From positions 496,001 through 560,000 of the forward strand of contig JAHLJZ010000008.1 in the NCBI GenBank assembly GCA_025602915.1: 64,000 nt of DNA. The letters run 5' to 3'. This stretch comes from Paraphysoderma sedebokerense. Lineage: Eukaryota > Blastocladiomycota > Physodermatomycetes > Physodermatales > Physodermataceae. The notes beneath the pieces are model-generated. The model saw nothing but the letters and a program-made list of their open reading frames with translations, did not search any database and was not told the DNA's origin. This document shows, piece by piece, positions 1 through 14,697 of this stretch. The position numbers and the translations under genes were made by a program. Each line of letters starts with the position of its first letter. Positions within the stretch are counted from its first letter, which is position 1.

Positions 1-1577
1 CAAGAAGCTGAACATATCAAAATTATTTTGGTTGAACCGCTGTAAACCGGACAGATATGGGCAAATGATTCAAACCTTTTTAATCAGATCTTTCGCCTCG
101 TCGCCTACAAAGTCTGGAATTTTCAAATCAACCTTCGCAATTCGCTTGTATGTAGCACTATACCCGCTCATTTCTTCGAATGGCGGTGAACCGACTAAGA
201 ATTCATATAGAAGTACACCTAGCGACCACAGATCAACCTTTTCGTTGTGGTCTCTTCCTTCTACCATTTCAGGTGGAAGGTAATCCAAGGTACCGCAGAG
301 AGTTTGTCGACTTTCCAATGGAAGGAAAGAAACGGTGGAAGGGACAACGGAAAAATCAGCTAATGAAATTAATTAAGCCATTGAAATAAGAATTAACTAC
401 CGTGTATGAGGTGCATGGACACTCCATCCAAAATCAGCAATTTTTAGCTCGCCTTTCATTCCTAACAGCAAATTCTCGGGCTTTATATCTCTATGAATGA
501 CATGCTTGTGGTGCAGGTACTGTAAAGCGTTCGCCATCTGAGAAATGTACTTTTAAAAGAGAGGCACCAATATGGGTTAGAAGATATCATTAAACAGAAA
601 AATAAAGAAGAAGAAATACAAACTGAAGCTGCCTTCTTTTCGCTAAATCTTCCATATTTTCTCAAATGTTTGTACAACTCTCCTTTGGCTGCGTACTCGA
701 GGATTAGGTAGACGCGTTTTGAATCATAAAAATAACCGTAGAGTCGGAGAATATTGGGGTGCCTGTTAATTTCGATGGAGCGTAATTAAAACCGATAAAA
801 CAGAAAGTGCATGGCACATTAGAAAGCAACGGAACAAGAGTTAGCTTGGTGCTGGATCATGACATGAGCCAAAAGGTATGCCGCAGAAAGACAACAATGG
901 AGGGTTGACAGAGACCTTAAGTGAGATTGAATTTCGATTTCTCTTCTTAGCTGTTTCTCTACTTTGGCTTGTGCAAGTTCGCTCTTAAACAAAATCTTGA
1001 GGGCGACTATGTATCCGCTTTTCTTTTCTCGCGCTAAATAGACCCGTCCGAACTTTCCTTTTCCTAAGGCCCGGCCAATATCAAAATCTGAAAGAGACCA
1101 CGTTTTAGGTTTATCTGAGGAAGATGCAGATGTTGTCGTTGAGGAGGAAGTCGAGGCGGCGAGGGATTTCGTGGCTCCTTTAGGAGCGAACGTGTTGGAA
1201 TCTGATGGATTTTGGGATTGTGCATTACTTTGGATTGAGGAGGCGTTGTTAATGGATATTGATTTGATACCTCTTGAAATTGAATCTATCGAATCAGGGG
1301 TACTGGAAACAGCGTTTTGTTGATTACTCGAGGTGGAGTTGGCTGTCGGTTTGAGCTTACTGGCAGGAACAGAAGGAATTTTGAAGCCTTCGTTATCTTT
1401 GATGGGTTTCGCTGCATCATCAGACGTAGTAACAGACGAACTAGCTGCTACAACCTTCTTTTGTTGGGTTGGAGCAGCAGCCTTTGGATTCTGTTTTGAT
1501 GCGGTGGTTTGAGGAGCCTGTCGGGCGGTGAGGGGAAGACGATTTTGCCTTGCAGCAGTTGTTGTTGGGGGCGGCAT
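1..1577 (-). CDS. Aurora-family mitotic Ser/Thr kinase (3' end cut by window edge)
   Basis: Aurora kinases phosphorylate spindle, centrosome and kinetochore proteins in mitosis. About 165 residues of Ser/Thr/Ala-rich disordered N-terminus precede the kinase domain. Visible motifs are the glycine loop [11 protein letters not shown], the VALK lysine, [13 protein letters not shown] and [11 protein letters not shown]. The stretch [18 protein letters not shown] is the Aurora-specific activation segment with its phosphorylatable Thr. Splice-consistent exons (minus strand) are 1577-916, 762-624, 549-401, 310-76 and 7-1. All joins keep frame, for example [21 protein letters not shown] and HTR/RQTL. 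The next residues after KDLIKK are LL, so the protein continues past base 1 and lacks only its last C-lobe helices here. The start is the first in-frame ATG (MPPPTTTAA). Whether it is Aurora A- or B-like cannot be told, since fungi usually have one. Confidence 0.93.
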
Positions 1578-3025
1578 TGGAGAGAAAGACGGCCAGAAAG
1601 GTAGAAGTGTTATCAGAAATGTTGAGACTTAAAATGATGTATGTGTGTGGATTTGATGGATACGAATGAGAAGAGGAATGAATGTGCGAAAATGCGAATG
1701 GGAATGGCAAACCGATTCTTCCGCGCGACAGAATTTTTATGTTGCAACTGCGACGAATGCAAGATATCGGATATATAGTCATATAAACATGCGCATCTAG
1801 GTACATTCATAATCATATTAATAGCAATGATACCTTAGTATTAGTATATTCGTTAACAGCCAACTCCATTCATTCCTCAAAATCCATTACTTGTATGCCT
1901 TCGACGTTGAAAGGTCATAACTGACAACAAAGTTGATTTTTTCTGACATTATAAGATTTCATACGTTGCTTGCATCCTTTTCACTGCAGCATACATTTAT
2001 GATCAAGTGGGAGCTGTGGACTGTGGAGTATGGGCCAAAAATGCGCGAAGAAGACACCTCAAAGCTTCCAACATCACTTCAGTCTAATCATCCATCATGC
2101 TAATATTTGCATTATTTGCACACAGAGAAATGAGTAGAAGTAAAAGTTGAAATAGCCAATAATTCTTAAATTTGAGATGCGCTATTTAAAAGTTTCGCCT
2201 GTGGGAATTCTGCAACCCCAACTCAATTTTTCTGTTGATTGATACGCTGCTTGATGTTATGAATATAAATGCAATAAATGAAGTTGCAACGGGAGTTGCA
2301 GTTTAATCTTAAATTTTAATTCGCAAAGTACGAGTATTCCAATTGGCACGGGGAAAAGAAGGAATTTGTCATTTTCTTTCGTCTCTCGAGAACTCGGACA
2401 TTCCTGTAACGTGATCCGGAAAACTTTTTTTTTGCGTCGACTGAAATCTATCTCAATATTTAATTCAAATTCTATTCTCCAGCTGCGTTATATATATATC
2501 CCGAGAGGAGAAAGTGCGCCCGTTTTATTACTCAAATTCAGGGGCTCTTAAGTGTCTCATTTTTGTACATTCCTCAAATTCATTCCCCTGCATCCTGCGC
2601 GATACAAAATTTCTCTCGGCAATCTCGAGTTTTGCCATATCTCAGACACAGAGGATACAAAAACTGAATTAACAGAAAAGGTAAGCCATTCATAATTTTA
2701 TCTAGTATCAATATTTCTCAGCAGCATGGGAGTTTGCAAGTGTGGCATTGCTTTCTTTTAAGTTTTCTTCCGGAGAAGTTCATCGCCGAACAATGCCAAA
2801 AAATGTTCAAGACTCAATTGTGTTGTCTAAAATCTGCTAAAGATATTTGAGTAACCTAATTTTCAGATATTCAGATATCTTAGTAGAAATATATTTGATA
2901 GACATTTACTTTTCAGACTGGAAGTGATAGCTAACTATCTATTGCCTCTTATCCGTGGATTACCACAACTTCTCGAATTCCATCAATTATTCGACCTTGC
3001 GTATTTACGTTCAAAGTAACACCCA
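1578..3025. other. Intergenic region, divergent promoters of Aurora and MARK kinases
   Basis: AT-rich, with no supported gene. A GTAAG donor at about 2681 and a TTTTCAG acceptor at about 2916 would make a 5'-UTR intron for the MARK gene. Nothing else stands out. Confidence 0.5.
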
Positions 3026-5729
<2,704 letters not shown>

Positions 5730-7542
5730 CCTGTGTATTCAGGTAACTAAACATGACAGGTACCTTTGAGTAATTTTAGGTGGAACATCAACTGGTCATG
5801 TAGTTTGTGATTGGGGATCGGGTACTTGATTATACGTATAGATACCTAATTTTGGAATCTAAGAGAATTTGAATTTTTCATAATTCTTGTTTCCCTATTT
5901 GTTTCTTGCGATACACGATTGTTCTTTAAGTTGATTTGTATCTTAACTCTGTCTATAGTACTCATTTTGTTATACTGCTGTCGTACTTGTTGATTTTTTG
6001 TATTGCTTTACAGTACCTAAATTTGATTGTATAACACGCGGTTACGCGTCGTTAACTTTACTTTATATTTTGCCTCAATTATTTCCTCCGTCACGTAGAA
6101 AAAATCGGATGTGAAAATGAGAGAAGTAATAAAGCCAGAAATAATATGATATGTGCCGGCTTTACACATTGTCAGTTCTTATATGCCATTCCTCTATTGT
6201 TGTTAGCGCACTCTATAGTCTTATACCCACAAATGAGTAACAACGAAAATCAGACAATTAATTCGAGTCCCAGAATAGATTATTCATTTCGTAAGATTAT
6301 GCCTGTATTGTGGCTCCGATAAGGAGTGTAGTTAGAAGTACCTACAGTGTACTGATGAGTGGCATCATTGTAATTTAAAGGGGAAACATACATGTATGGG
6401 AGATAATCGTATTCGACCTATAAAAATGAAGATAAACGATAAATTAATTGCTATACCGTGCCATCGGAAATGTGACATAGTCTGCACAGTTGGTCACACC
6501 GAAGTATGAAGTAAGTAGAGAACTTTTCGAAAGTGCGGCAATCTTATCGGCATTAGCTGCATTACCTGCGGTCGAGTTTGTGAAAGTCAAAATTTGTGTG
6601 ATGTAGATTAATTTGACCTTGCCTAAGACGATGGCCATCGGTGTTGCGCTCTTTTTCCTTCCGAGTCAGAGACTCAGAGTTCTCTCCGAGTTCCGAAGCG
6701 CAGACGTCATGACCGACATGAAGTCATTCGAGGGCAGTTTCGAAGAGTTTCGACTTTCGAGGCCATTCTCCTATGGCGTCACAGGGGTTTGTCCCGGTTT
6801 GTGGCAATTGAGAAATCAAAGTGTCAACATACAATTATGCATTGTCTTATAACCATTGTCTTTTCAAGTAGGGGGGAGATGATAGAACTGAATGAGGTAC
6901 AGTTGCAACTTGCAAGGAGCTCCATTATCGAATATGAAGTTACGATATTTGAGGTTAAAGCGGTATATACCTATATGTACGGTAAGCTGAATATTTGAGA
7001 ACAGGCTTCGGACGGACGTGTATCGCTAAAATAATTGAAGTTGTAATTCACCGAGAATCCAGAGTTACAAATTTACAGGATTCCAGACCGGACTACGCCG
7101 GTAATTCAAACTGTGAAAAGATTTGAGAAGCTCTACGTTGTTGAATGACCATTGTTCAATTCGGTGCTCTTCGGACCCCATTCCTTTGGATGACGCATAA
7201 TTCCATACTTCGTACCAACTCGGAGATACTGGGCCAACCAAGGGGAAATGATAACCAAGAACCCCATCATGTGAGACTCCAGACTGACCTGGACTGGTTA
7301 TCAAAAAATGAAAATCGAGCAAAACACTTGAAGTGTTCACAAAATACCAGGGGATGTCTATTGTTATGTATTGTTCCTCCCCCTGGTGCTCCCCGGCTAC
7401 GGCTCCTCCGACCGCCACTTTCTCCGACACCATAAAAATCGGCTTCTCCCCTCATCGCACTGAAACTCATTAATTACTTCTCAGTTTTGTCGACTGACAA
7501 AACGTACATATTTACCCGAAATCATCGTTGATTGCTGCCCCA
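5730..7542. other. 1.8-kb interval, mostly unexplained; possible small genes on minus strand
   Basis: No recognised family lies here. Minus-strand open stretches at 7065-7470 are listed separately, and one at 6444-6638 is discussed under rejections. The GC-richer patch at 7360-7460 directly precedes the GPCR gene and may be its 5' region. Confidence 0.4.
7065..7470 (-). CDS. Possible small two-exon gene, no family recognised
   Basis: Two overlapping ATG frames start at 7470 (MSFSAMRGEADFYGVG) and 7433 (MVSEKVAVGGAV). Both can be spliced at the GTATTT donor near 7348 to acceptors near 7290 and then share one tail. The tail contains GYHFPLVGPVSPSWYEVW and ends in NPVNL before TAA at 7065. It would encode roughly 105-115 aa. 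There is no homology I recognise. The tail has protein-like composition, but an open frame of this length can arise by chance at this base composition, so the call is tentative. It would be divergent from the GPCR gene starting at 7543. Confidence 0.25.
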
Positions 7543-10500
7543 ATGTGGTCGCGCTTACTCTACCAATTCTGTCTCTTTACGATTCTCATCTATCAAACTC
7601 ATGGTCAACTTGTAAATTATACGCTTGGCTTTATTTATCCGAATTTAACTCTGCAAACCTGGGCGACGGACTCTTTGCGCGCTTTTAACCTTGCGGTGAC
7701 TGAAATAAACGGGAACACAAGTTATAATGGCAGCTTCAAACTCTCTTATGTTTTCAAAGACGAAGGCGAAGGAAACGAAACACTTGCGGCTCTTGGTGTC
7801 TATGAAATCTCGACGATGCCGAATGTCACAACTGTTGGCTATATTGGAACTGGTATATCTCGCTGCTGCTGTTAACCATTATCCATCCTTGACATTCAAA
7901 TGCTAATTACCAATATTGGGCCCGTAGGTTATTCTAGAGCTGTTGAAGGACCGGCTGTACTGTCATCGGCTCTTCAAAAACCTATTATCTCCCCAGGTAT
8001 TCCACATGCATCTGCTTTTATTCATGACGCGCTTCATGTTACGTGCTAACAATTTGGCGCGTTTCCGATCCCAGGATCTACTTCAGCACAGCTTACTGAG
8101 AAAACTTACATGCCGTATTTAATGCGCTCAATTTCCTCAAGTTTGGAAGAAACCAAATGTAAGTAAAATTTATTGAACATGCCCTATTTTCCAAGTATCT
8201 CATACAAATATTCCTCTGTTTAGTTGTCGCTGAATTCGTTGCGGCAACTGGGTTCAAGAATGTCGCTCTCCTCGTGGACGATAAGGGTCTCGGGACATAT
8301 CCACTTCAGGTATTTCGACAAATTGCTCAGGCAAACGGAATCAATATTCGAACTTTTCTCTATATCGGTGACGAAACCAATTATGATTTTGTATTCCTTA
8401 CCTTGAGAGACTCTGGTGTGAAGGTTATTGTCAATTTGGCTATTCCCTCTACTTGGCGCAAGGTTGGCCCCTATGCTCAAAAGTATGACATGGCTGGCAA
8501 TGGCTACACATGGATTACTGTAGACAGTTTCGAATCTGGACACGACATAGATCTGATGCTGTACAATTGGACTGGATTAATGAACTCAAGAAGAGCAACT
8601 GTTCGTCTTCCTTCACTATTTCACACGCTGTGTTTGTGCAAGTTGTCTAATCAATCTCTTCGTTCGCATAGTCTGGTGCAAACGATGCTGGTGCTGCTGC
8701 CTTTAATACTAAATGGCAAAACTTATATAACGCCACGGTTTCCCAATACGCTTTGTATGCTTATGATACTGTCTACTTGTTCGCAGAAGCAATCAGAAGT
8801 TTACTTGGAAAAGCTGGAAATCCACAAAATGGAAGTCAGTTGTTGTCGGAACTTAAATCTTTACAACACCTCGGGATCACCGGTTTGATTAAATTCGACC
8901 CCGTTACCCAGGACCGTGTTGAATATTTCAACATGCTAAACGTCCGCAATGGCACCGCTCAGCTCGTTCAGTATACTACCGGACAGACGCAACTTAACGA
9001 TAGCGACATTCTTTGGGCCGAAGGATTAAAAATTAAACCAACGGACGGCTCAGTTGCAAGCAGCCAAGCTTCTTTTGTCGTGAATCGTTCCAATCCTTTT
9101 GTAGGTGTTGCATCGTCTTTCCAAGTCGTACTCCGCAACAATTTCTACGAACCCGTTAATATCACAAGCTCTGAAATTTCAATTGCGGTTTCTAAGAATG
9201 ATATTCCACTAAGCTCACAACCAACCATTCAAATCAACAACGGAACTGTCAATGTCACTTTCTCTTATCCTGATCCAGGCTTATATAGTCTTCGCATCTT
9301 GCTTCATGGTCGCGATATAGCTGGTAGCCCCTTTAGTGTACAAGCTCTACGGGTCCCGACTGCGCCAGAGTATATTAGTCAAGCTGGAACACCTGGGGTT
9401 ATCATTACGTTATTATTAATTATCCTGTATGTACTGGTCGGTTTAACAGCTGCGATGTTGTTCAAGTATCGACATGCGAAACCAATCAGAGCATTAAGTG
9501 TCGGATTCTGTCTCCTAATTCTGTCTGGTGTACTGATTATGGGAAGCAGTTTATGGTCTTTTATCGGCATGCCAACGGCTACCTCATGTGTTGCTCAGGT
9601 GGGTTTCAAGAGATTATTCCTATTCACCTGTAACAGTTCGTGCTAACGAATAGGATACGTTTGATTCAGATATGGACATTAGCTGTTGGGTTCGGTCTCA
9701 CTTGGGGTTGCCTTCTAGCCAAAACCTACCGTATTTACAAAATTTTCAATAACGCCCGGTTGCAAAAGCTCCACGCCTCGCGATCATTCGTGATGTTAGC
9801 CGTCGCTGTTACTCTGCTTGAAGTGGTCCGTAATTTAAATTGATATGATCTAGTTTATTTGTTTCTTTCTCAAAGTCACGTCCCTTTTTGTGTTTAGATG
9901 TTTGCTCTTATTTGGACCCTTGTCGATGCGCCCAAACCCTCTATCGTCATGTTGCCTGATGACGCAGGAAGTTATTGGACCTGCTCCTCTGGCATTAGCG
10001 CCCCCATGTTGTCTGTATTATGCTGCTACAACGCTATTTTGATCCTGGCATCCGTGTTCCTGTGCACTCAGATCCGTCAGATCAAGATTCAGGCTTACAA
10101 CGAAAGTTTAACGATTGGATCAACCGTTTACCTCATTACTGTCGCGTGTGCTGTGATTTTACCCATATCAAGTATCCCTACCTTGGGAGTATCGACAAGA
10201 TTTCTCTTATTAGGACTTCTTATTCTGTTCGGTGGCTATGCGTTTGTCACGATTTTGTTCTGGAATCGCATATATCTTGTGATCAGATATGGCATGGATG
10301 GGGAAAGCAAAACCGGCAAAACTACATCACCTTTGACAACCAGTATGTTGTTTTTCCAACCTTCTCACAACTTGAAACTTGTGTTTAATCTTGGACTTAT
10401 TTCTTGTAGCGCCTGCAACAAACAATGGCTCGGCAAATAAACCCTCGGCTCAAATCAAATCTTTAGATGCCAAGATTGTGCGATACTTCGTCATGGTTCA

Positions 10501-10979
10501 GGAACAAAAGTTGATGTCGAGATGGGAGCAAGCAGATATGACAATTATTAGTGATCTTTCACGATGCTATATCTCCTCGCAGGATTCGCCGGTAAGGAGC
10601 ACTTGTGCTTAGTACAACTTTCTTAATGTTCTCGATCGATTGACACTTGGATATTTCAGAATTCATATCACTTTAACATGAAAGAATGCAAATTCTCCAG
10701 CCAGGAATCATCTTCCGCCTCTGAAGACGGAACTAAGCTCTCAGAAATAGTGATTCAATTGCCCGATAAAAGAAAAATTCGAGTGCAACCAATGAATGCA
10801 GAGGTAGATTTGGAGCAAGTGTTTGGCCAAAAGGTATCAATATTTGTTATTGTCCGCTAGACCATCAGCAAAATACTGATATTCGCATTTACGATATATC
10901 TTATATTTAGCCTGGCGTTGGCAAAGGTCAAGAAAATATGGTCAAAACAGCTCCAGTATTGCAATCTCGGTTTGACTAA
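7543..10979 (+). CDS. Class C GPCR (GABA-B-like) with filamin-type repeat
   Basis: Plasma-membrane receptor. The start chosen is ATG 7543 (MWSRLLYQFCLFTILIYQ), which gives a good signal peptide cleaved near THGQ. The upstream in-frame codon 7528 is TTG and was rejected. The extracellular part is a periplasmic-binding-protein-1/ANF-type ligand domain over about 7600-9050. It includes FVAATGFKNVALLVDDKG and YALYAYDTVYLFAEAI, and has many N-glycosylation sequons. A filamin/ABP280-like Ig repeat follows (about 9070-9345), ending YPDPGLYSLRILLHG and AGSPFSVQAL. Seven hydrophobic segments lie between about 9395 and 10285. Each domain is cut by short introns, with at least nine exons in total. The cytosolic tail holds QEQKLMSRWEQADMTIIS and ends QSRFD, stop 10977-10979. 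The gene is paralogous to the receptor at 55553-59048, and the ligand is unknown. Confidence 0.9.
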
Positions 10980-11513
10980 AACCAGTTTAATTTATTTGTT
11001 TCGTTGGTTCTAATATACCCCATCTTACCCACTAGACTTAATTAAGTATTAAACTGTCCTTTGCGAACTTCGACTCATTATCCAGTATACATATTATCAA
11101 TGAACTCAAATATATTTACGTTTTAGTATTATAATCGTTTTGCTGTACTTCTATATCGCAATAATAAATCTAGATTAAGTATACTATCATCCGACAATAC
11201 TGGATATTCAAGACTATCAGATTTCAGCACTTGAAAGTGTCAACAGAGGAACTTAGTTTGTTGATTACTGCACTCACGTATGCACATCAAACAACCGTCA
11301 TGATTTCGCTAAAACAGACTTCTGCATTTATAGTTCAATAATTTCTTGAATACAAACAATATACAGTCACAATTATTTTGGTTTACGTACGTGTTTTACT
11401 ACATACCATACAACAAAGCTTCTGAATTGACATCATCAAGTTTCAATACGAGGCGTCTCCAATATATGCTTATAGAAGCTTACCGCTGACAATACATTTA
11501 ATTTCTACAATTA
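10980..11513. other. Convergent 3' intergenic region
   Basis: AT-rich spacer between the converging 3' ends of the GPCR and BuGZ genes. I see no gene or clear repeat in it. Confidence 0.5.
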
Positions 11514-13247
11514 TTAAGCGGCAACCTGTTCAACGGAAGTTAAAGCTTCCTCATCTCGATATCGATATTTCTCGAGACGACAACGACGCTCCTCCTAAAA
11601 AAATTTAAAGCACGATTAATCGAGAAAACTTTAACCGCGAGCATAAAATGTAGAAAATGAAATCTAACCATAGACACTTCTTCTTCCTGATTTCTCTCTT
11701 CCGCCGTCGCACCCAGGTAAAATACCAACACGGTATTTTTCCCAATAGTGGCACCAACATTGGCAGCGGCGGTTTGCACAGAAGGAGCTGGTGCAGCCGC
11801 TACGGGAGGCGGGACCGTACCGTAACCATAACCAGCGGTAGGATAACCGTACCCATTCGTAGGTGGGTAACCGTAAGCTGTTGGCACTGCCTGAGGATAC
11901 GATGCAGGTATTGAGAGTGAAGGAGTGGCGGAATAAGAAGACTGTGATTTGGGTTGTGCTTGTTGTGTTTTTGGAGGAGAGGGCGGAGCATTTGATGACT
12001 CTGCGGGCTGCTGGGATGAAGATGATGTGGCGGTTGCTTGCCCCTCGGCAGCTGTGCTTGCAGGGATCGAGGGTACTTGCTCTGACTCCTCTGAAGCATT
12101 TGCAGCGGTACTTTCAATATTTGCGTCAGAGGTTGGCGTTGATTCAGACTCTTCCTTGGCTTTTTGTTGACTCACTTCGGGAGAAATAGATGAGGATTGT
12201 GCTGACGAAGATGTCGCCAGTGGAGCCTGAGATGATGCCACGGAACCGGGCGGTAGAGTTTGAGAAGTAGGAGGTACAGCCATTGGGACTTGCGGTGGAA
12301 AACTAAAGAAAACGAGCAAAAGCATCCTCTGTTAGGAAAGCATGAATGCAATGTGCGGATTCAAAAGGAGACAATACGAACCCTGTCATCATTGGAGGAA
12401 ATCCTGGTGCTCCTGGTGGCATAGGCGGAAATCCGGGCATCTGTGGAAATCCAGGCATTGGAGGGAATCCAGGGTAAGGCATTCCCATTTGCGGGTAACC
12501 GGGCATTACTGGAGGCATTCCAGGCATGGGCATTCCGGGGACAGGGGGACGAAACATTGCATGATAACCTGGCATCATTCCCGGCATCATTCCAGGCATC
12601 ACACCGGCAACAGCAGGTGTATTCATATCAGTTTTCTGTCTCTTCGCATCAGGCTCATTGGTTCCTTGGATTTCAGCGATATGAGCTTGCAAGTCTTCCT
12701 CCGGTATACCTTCCATTCCAAATATTTCTATCTCCACGGTATCTCGTCCAGGTAGAGCATTTGGTACACTATGTGGGAACCGCCCGAAGAAGAGACCGGA
12801 CAGCCGACAATGAAAGTATCGTCGAGCAAATCGGGAAAGAGAACATGCGACAAGAGTGATAAACACAGGATGAAAGGATACAGCAGATCAGTTAGTCAAT
12901 TGATTTATGTCGAGTTCTATATTTCTCACTAAAAGCAATCATACGCTCAACTCCACACAGAGTTTGGATATCGATTCAAAGACAATTCATCAATCGTCAT
13001 AGTGCCGGGCATAACAACGAGATTAGTTGGCAACATAAATGTAGACTTACCTTGTCAAGCTTTCTTTATGAACCTGCATCACATGGACAACCATACCTCC
13101 GGCCGTATTTAATTTCTTGTGACATATGTGGCATTTGAAATGTTTCGCCTTCTGATGAGATATGAGGACTTTTTCGTCTTCAAAGGTGCGATCGCAGTAC
13201 CAGCACCAGGGCCGAAGGGCATTGGACTTCTTTTTTTTCTTGGCCAT
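11514..13247 (-). CDS. BuGZ/ZNF207-like zinc-finger protein with GLEBS motif
   Basis: In animals ZNF207/BuGZ binds and stabilises Bub3, loads it on kinetochores, and promotes spindle assembly and Aurora A activity. In plants the relative is SUF4. Four exons (13247-13051, 12768-12382, 12302-11669, 11594-11514) give 432 aa. The N-terminus carries the diagnostic paired C2H2 fingers ([31 protein letters not shown]). They are followed by VPNALPGRD and [15 protein letters not shown], matching the animal VPNA-PGR and GMEGIP signature. Next come Pro/Met/Gly repeats (MPGMPP-type, low-complexity coacervation-prone region) and a Pro/Ser/Gln region. Near the C-terminus [17 protein letters not shown] matches the Bub3-binding GLEBS core (animal EDISLEERRAQLPKYQ). 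That motif is split by the last intron. The start is the ATG before AKKKKK. Confidence 0.93.
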
Positions 13248-14697
13248 GCTAACAAATATGAGGAATGATGTGAGGATATATCTTTTGCTGGAGATAGTGA
13301 TTTTTCTGTTTCTGTGACGAAGATTTTTTGTGAACTTGAAGTCACGTGTAATTTCCAAACATTTCGATGTTCACTCTATATAATAGTTTTTTGAGCCCGC
13401 GCAATAATTAGCAGCAAATTTTTTATTGGGAAGAATTTAATTATAGTCGACTGATCTCCTTATTATGATGCGTCGGTGTGCAACATTATCTCACTTATAT
13501 AGTGTGCAAAGCTCCGTAAGGCATCGCGGAATGATTATAGTTACTATTGTGTCAAATCCAGCGGCGCTGCCACATGACTGATTCCTCTAAAAATGATCAT
13601 AATTTAAAATATAAAAAAGCATGACTTCAGCAAGCGGCTATGCCGATAAGGCCCACGTTAAGTCATGTTTGCGTGGGAAGACTTGGCTCGTTTGATTTTG
13701 ATTCAGTATTCCGGGCCGTCAGTACTTTGCAAGGTAACCTTGATATAATCGAAATATATACAATATATCTGATCATTCTAACCTAGAGCATTCATCAGCG
13801 CCTATTCTTGGGCTTGAACAGTAGCGGTAGCCATTACTTGGTGCGATATTGCCGCAGAGACCGCCATTACTATGGCCAAATTCTAAATTAAGGAATCTGA
13901 TGACTGATACGATATTTCAGCTTCTACTCTGTCAATTAACGTTCCATAAGTTTTGGGCCTCAGTATAGTATGGTTGGGTTGTCAGACTTAAGTTTTGTTA
14001 CATATTCCACTGAGCACTGATACCGCCATTGGCTTTTGCGATCCGAGGACTTAGAATATTGCAGTACGACTTTTAATGCTTTTCTAGTCAGTTTCATGAG
14101 AGTTAGTACTGTTTCACAGATTTGTAGGTTTGATAGTGTTGTCAATGCCGACAGATGAGTCAATTTGCCTTCAGGTTCTATTGATCTGCTAGTCTGAGTG
14201 TAGTAAGACGTGCCCTTAAAGTGTACCTTAGTTTAGCCTGTAGTGGGTCCAGGTCATATCAAATTATAGTTGGCATAATTCCCAATGTCAAATTAGCTAG
14301 TCTTGAAGCCAGGGAGAAATTCTGATTGTCAGATTAATTCGGATCGGCTTCATTGGCATTCCATTGGGCTTACATTTTCGAGCGACCACGGAAAAATTCA
14401 GCAAGATGACCTTCATCTTCTCTTTATATGCGACAACCTATATTGCTTTATGGGTTGAATTCAGTCTCCCGGATTTTAATGATAAAAAGAGAGCAAATAT
14501 GTCGCGTGACTCACTCTTCGCGTCCCGCCATCGCGATTTTCAATCTGCTTTGCAAAATATCATTCTGTTCTTATCATCGCAACTCAAATATAAGCGATAT
14601 CATTGACCAACACACCAACATCGCATATTCATCCTCTCTCCCTCTGAAGAAACTTCTCCTTTTTGTCGTGATTGAATTCCAACGATAGTCATTGATC
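13248..14697. other. 1.45-kb intergenic region
   Basis: No supported gene. It contains the BuGZ promoter (CACGTG at 13343-13348) and an inverted repeat with a nested hairpin at about 13617-13677, described under findings. The remainder shows nothing recognisable. Confidence 0.45.
13343..13348. promoter_or_regulatory. CACGTG E-box in BuGZ promoter
   Basis: Sequence GTCACGTG, 96 nt upstream of the BuGZ ATG. It is a palindromic bHLH-type site, and its function is inferred only. Confidence 0.3.

Noticed and set aside
6444-6638. Minus-strand 64-aa frame (Ala/Asn-rich) plus a Tyr-rich open stretch to its left at about 6270-6422
   Set aside because: The only consensus splice sites (GTATAG donor, ATAG acceptor) join the two pieces out of phase, and an internal intron model also hits a stop. 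Chance open frames of this size are expected here.
7528-7542. Upstream start for GPCR 1
   Set aside because: The codon at 7528 is TTG. ATG 7543 begins an ideal signal peptide.
11657-12859. Plus-strand open frames over the BuGZ gene
   Set aside because: These are shadows of the Pro/Met/Ser-rich minus-strand coding sequence.
13860-13930. C/D-box snoRNA suggested by TGATGA followed by CTGA
   Set aside because: The two boxes nearly abut, leaving no room for a guide sequence, and no terminal stem is visible.
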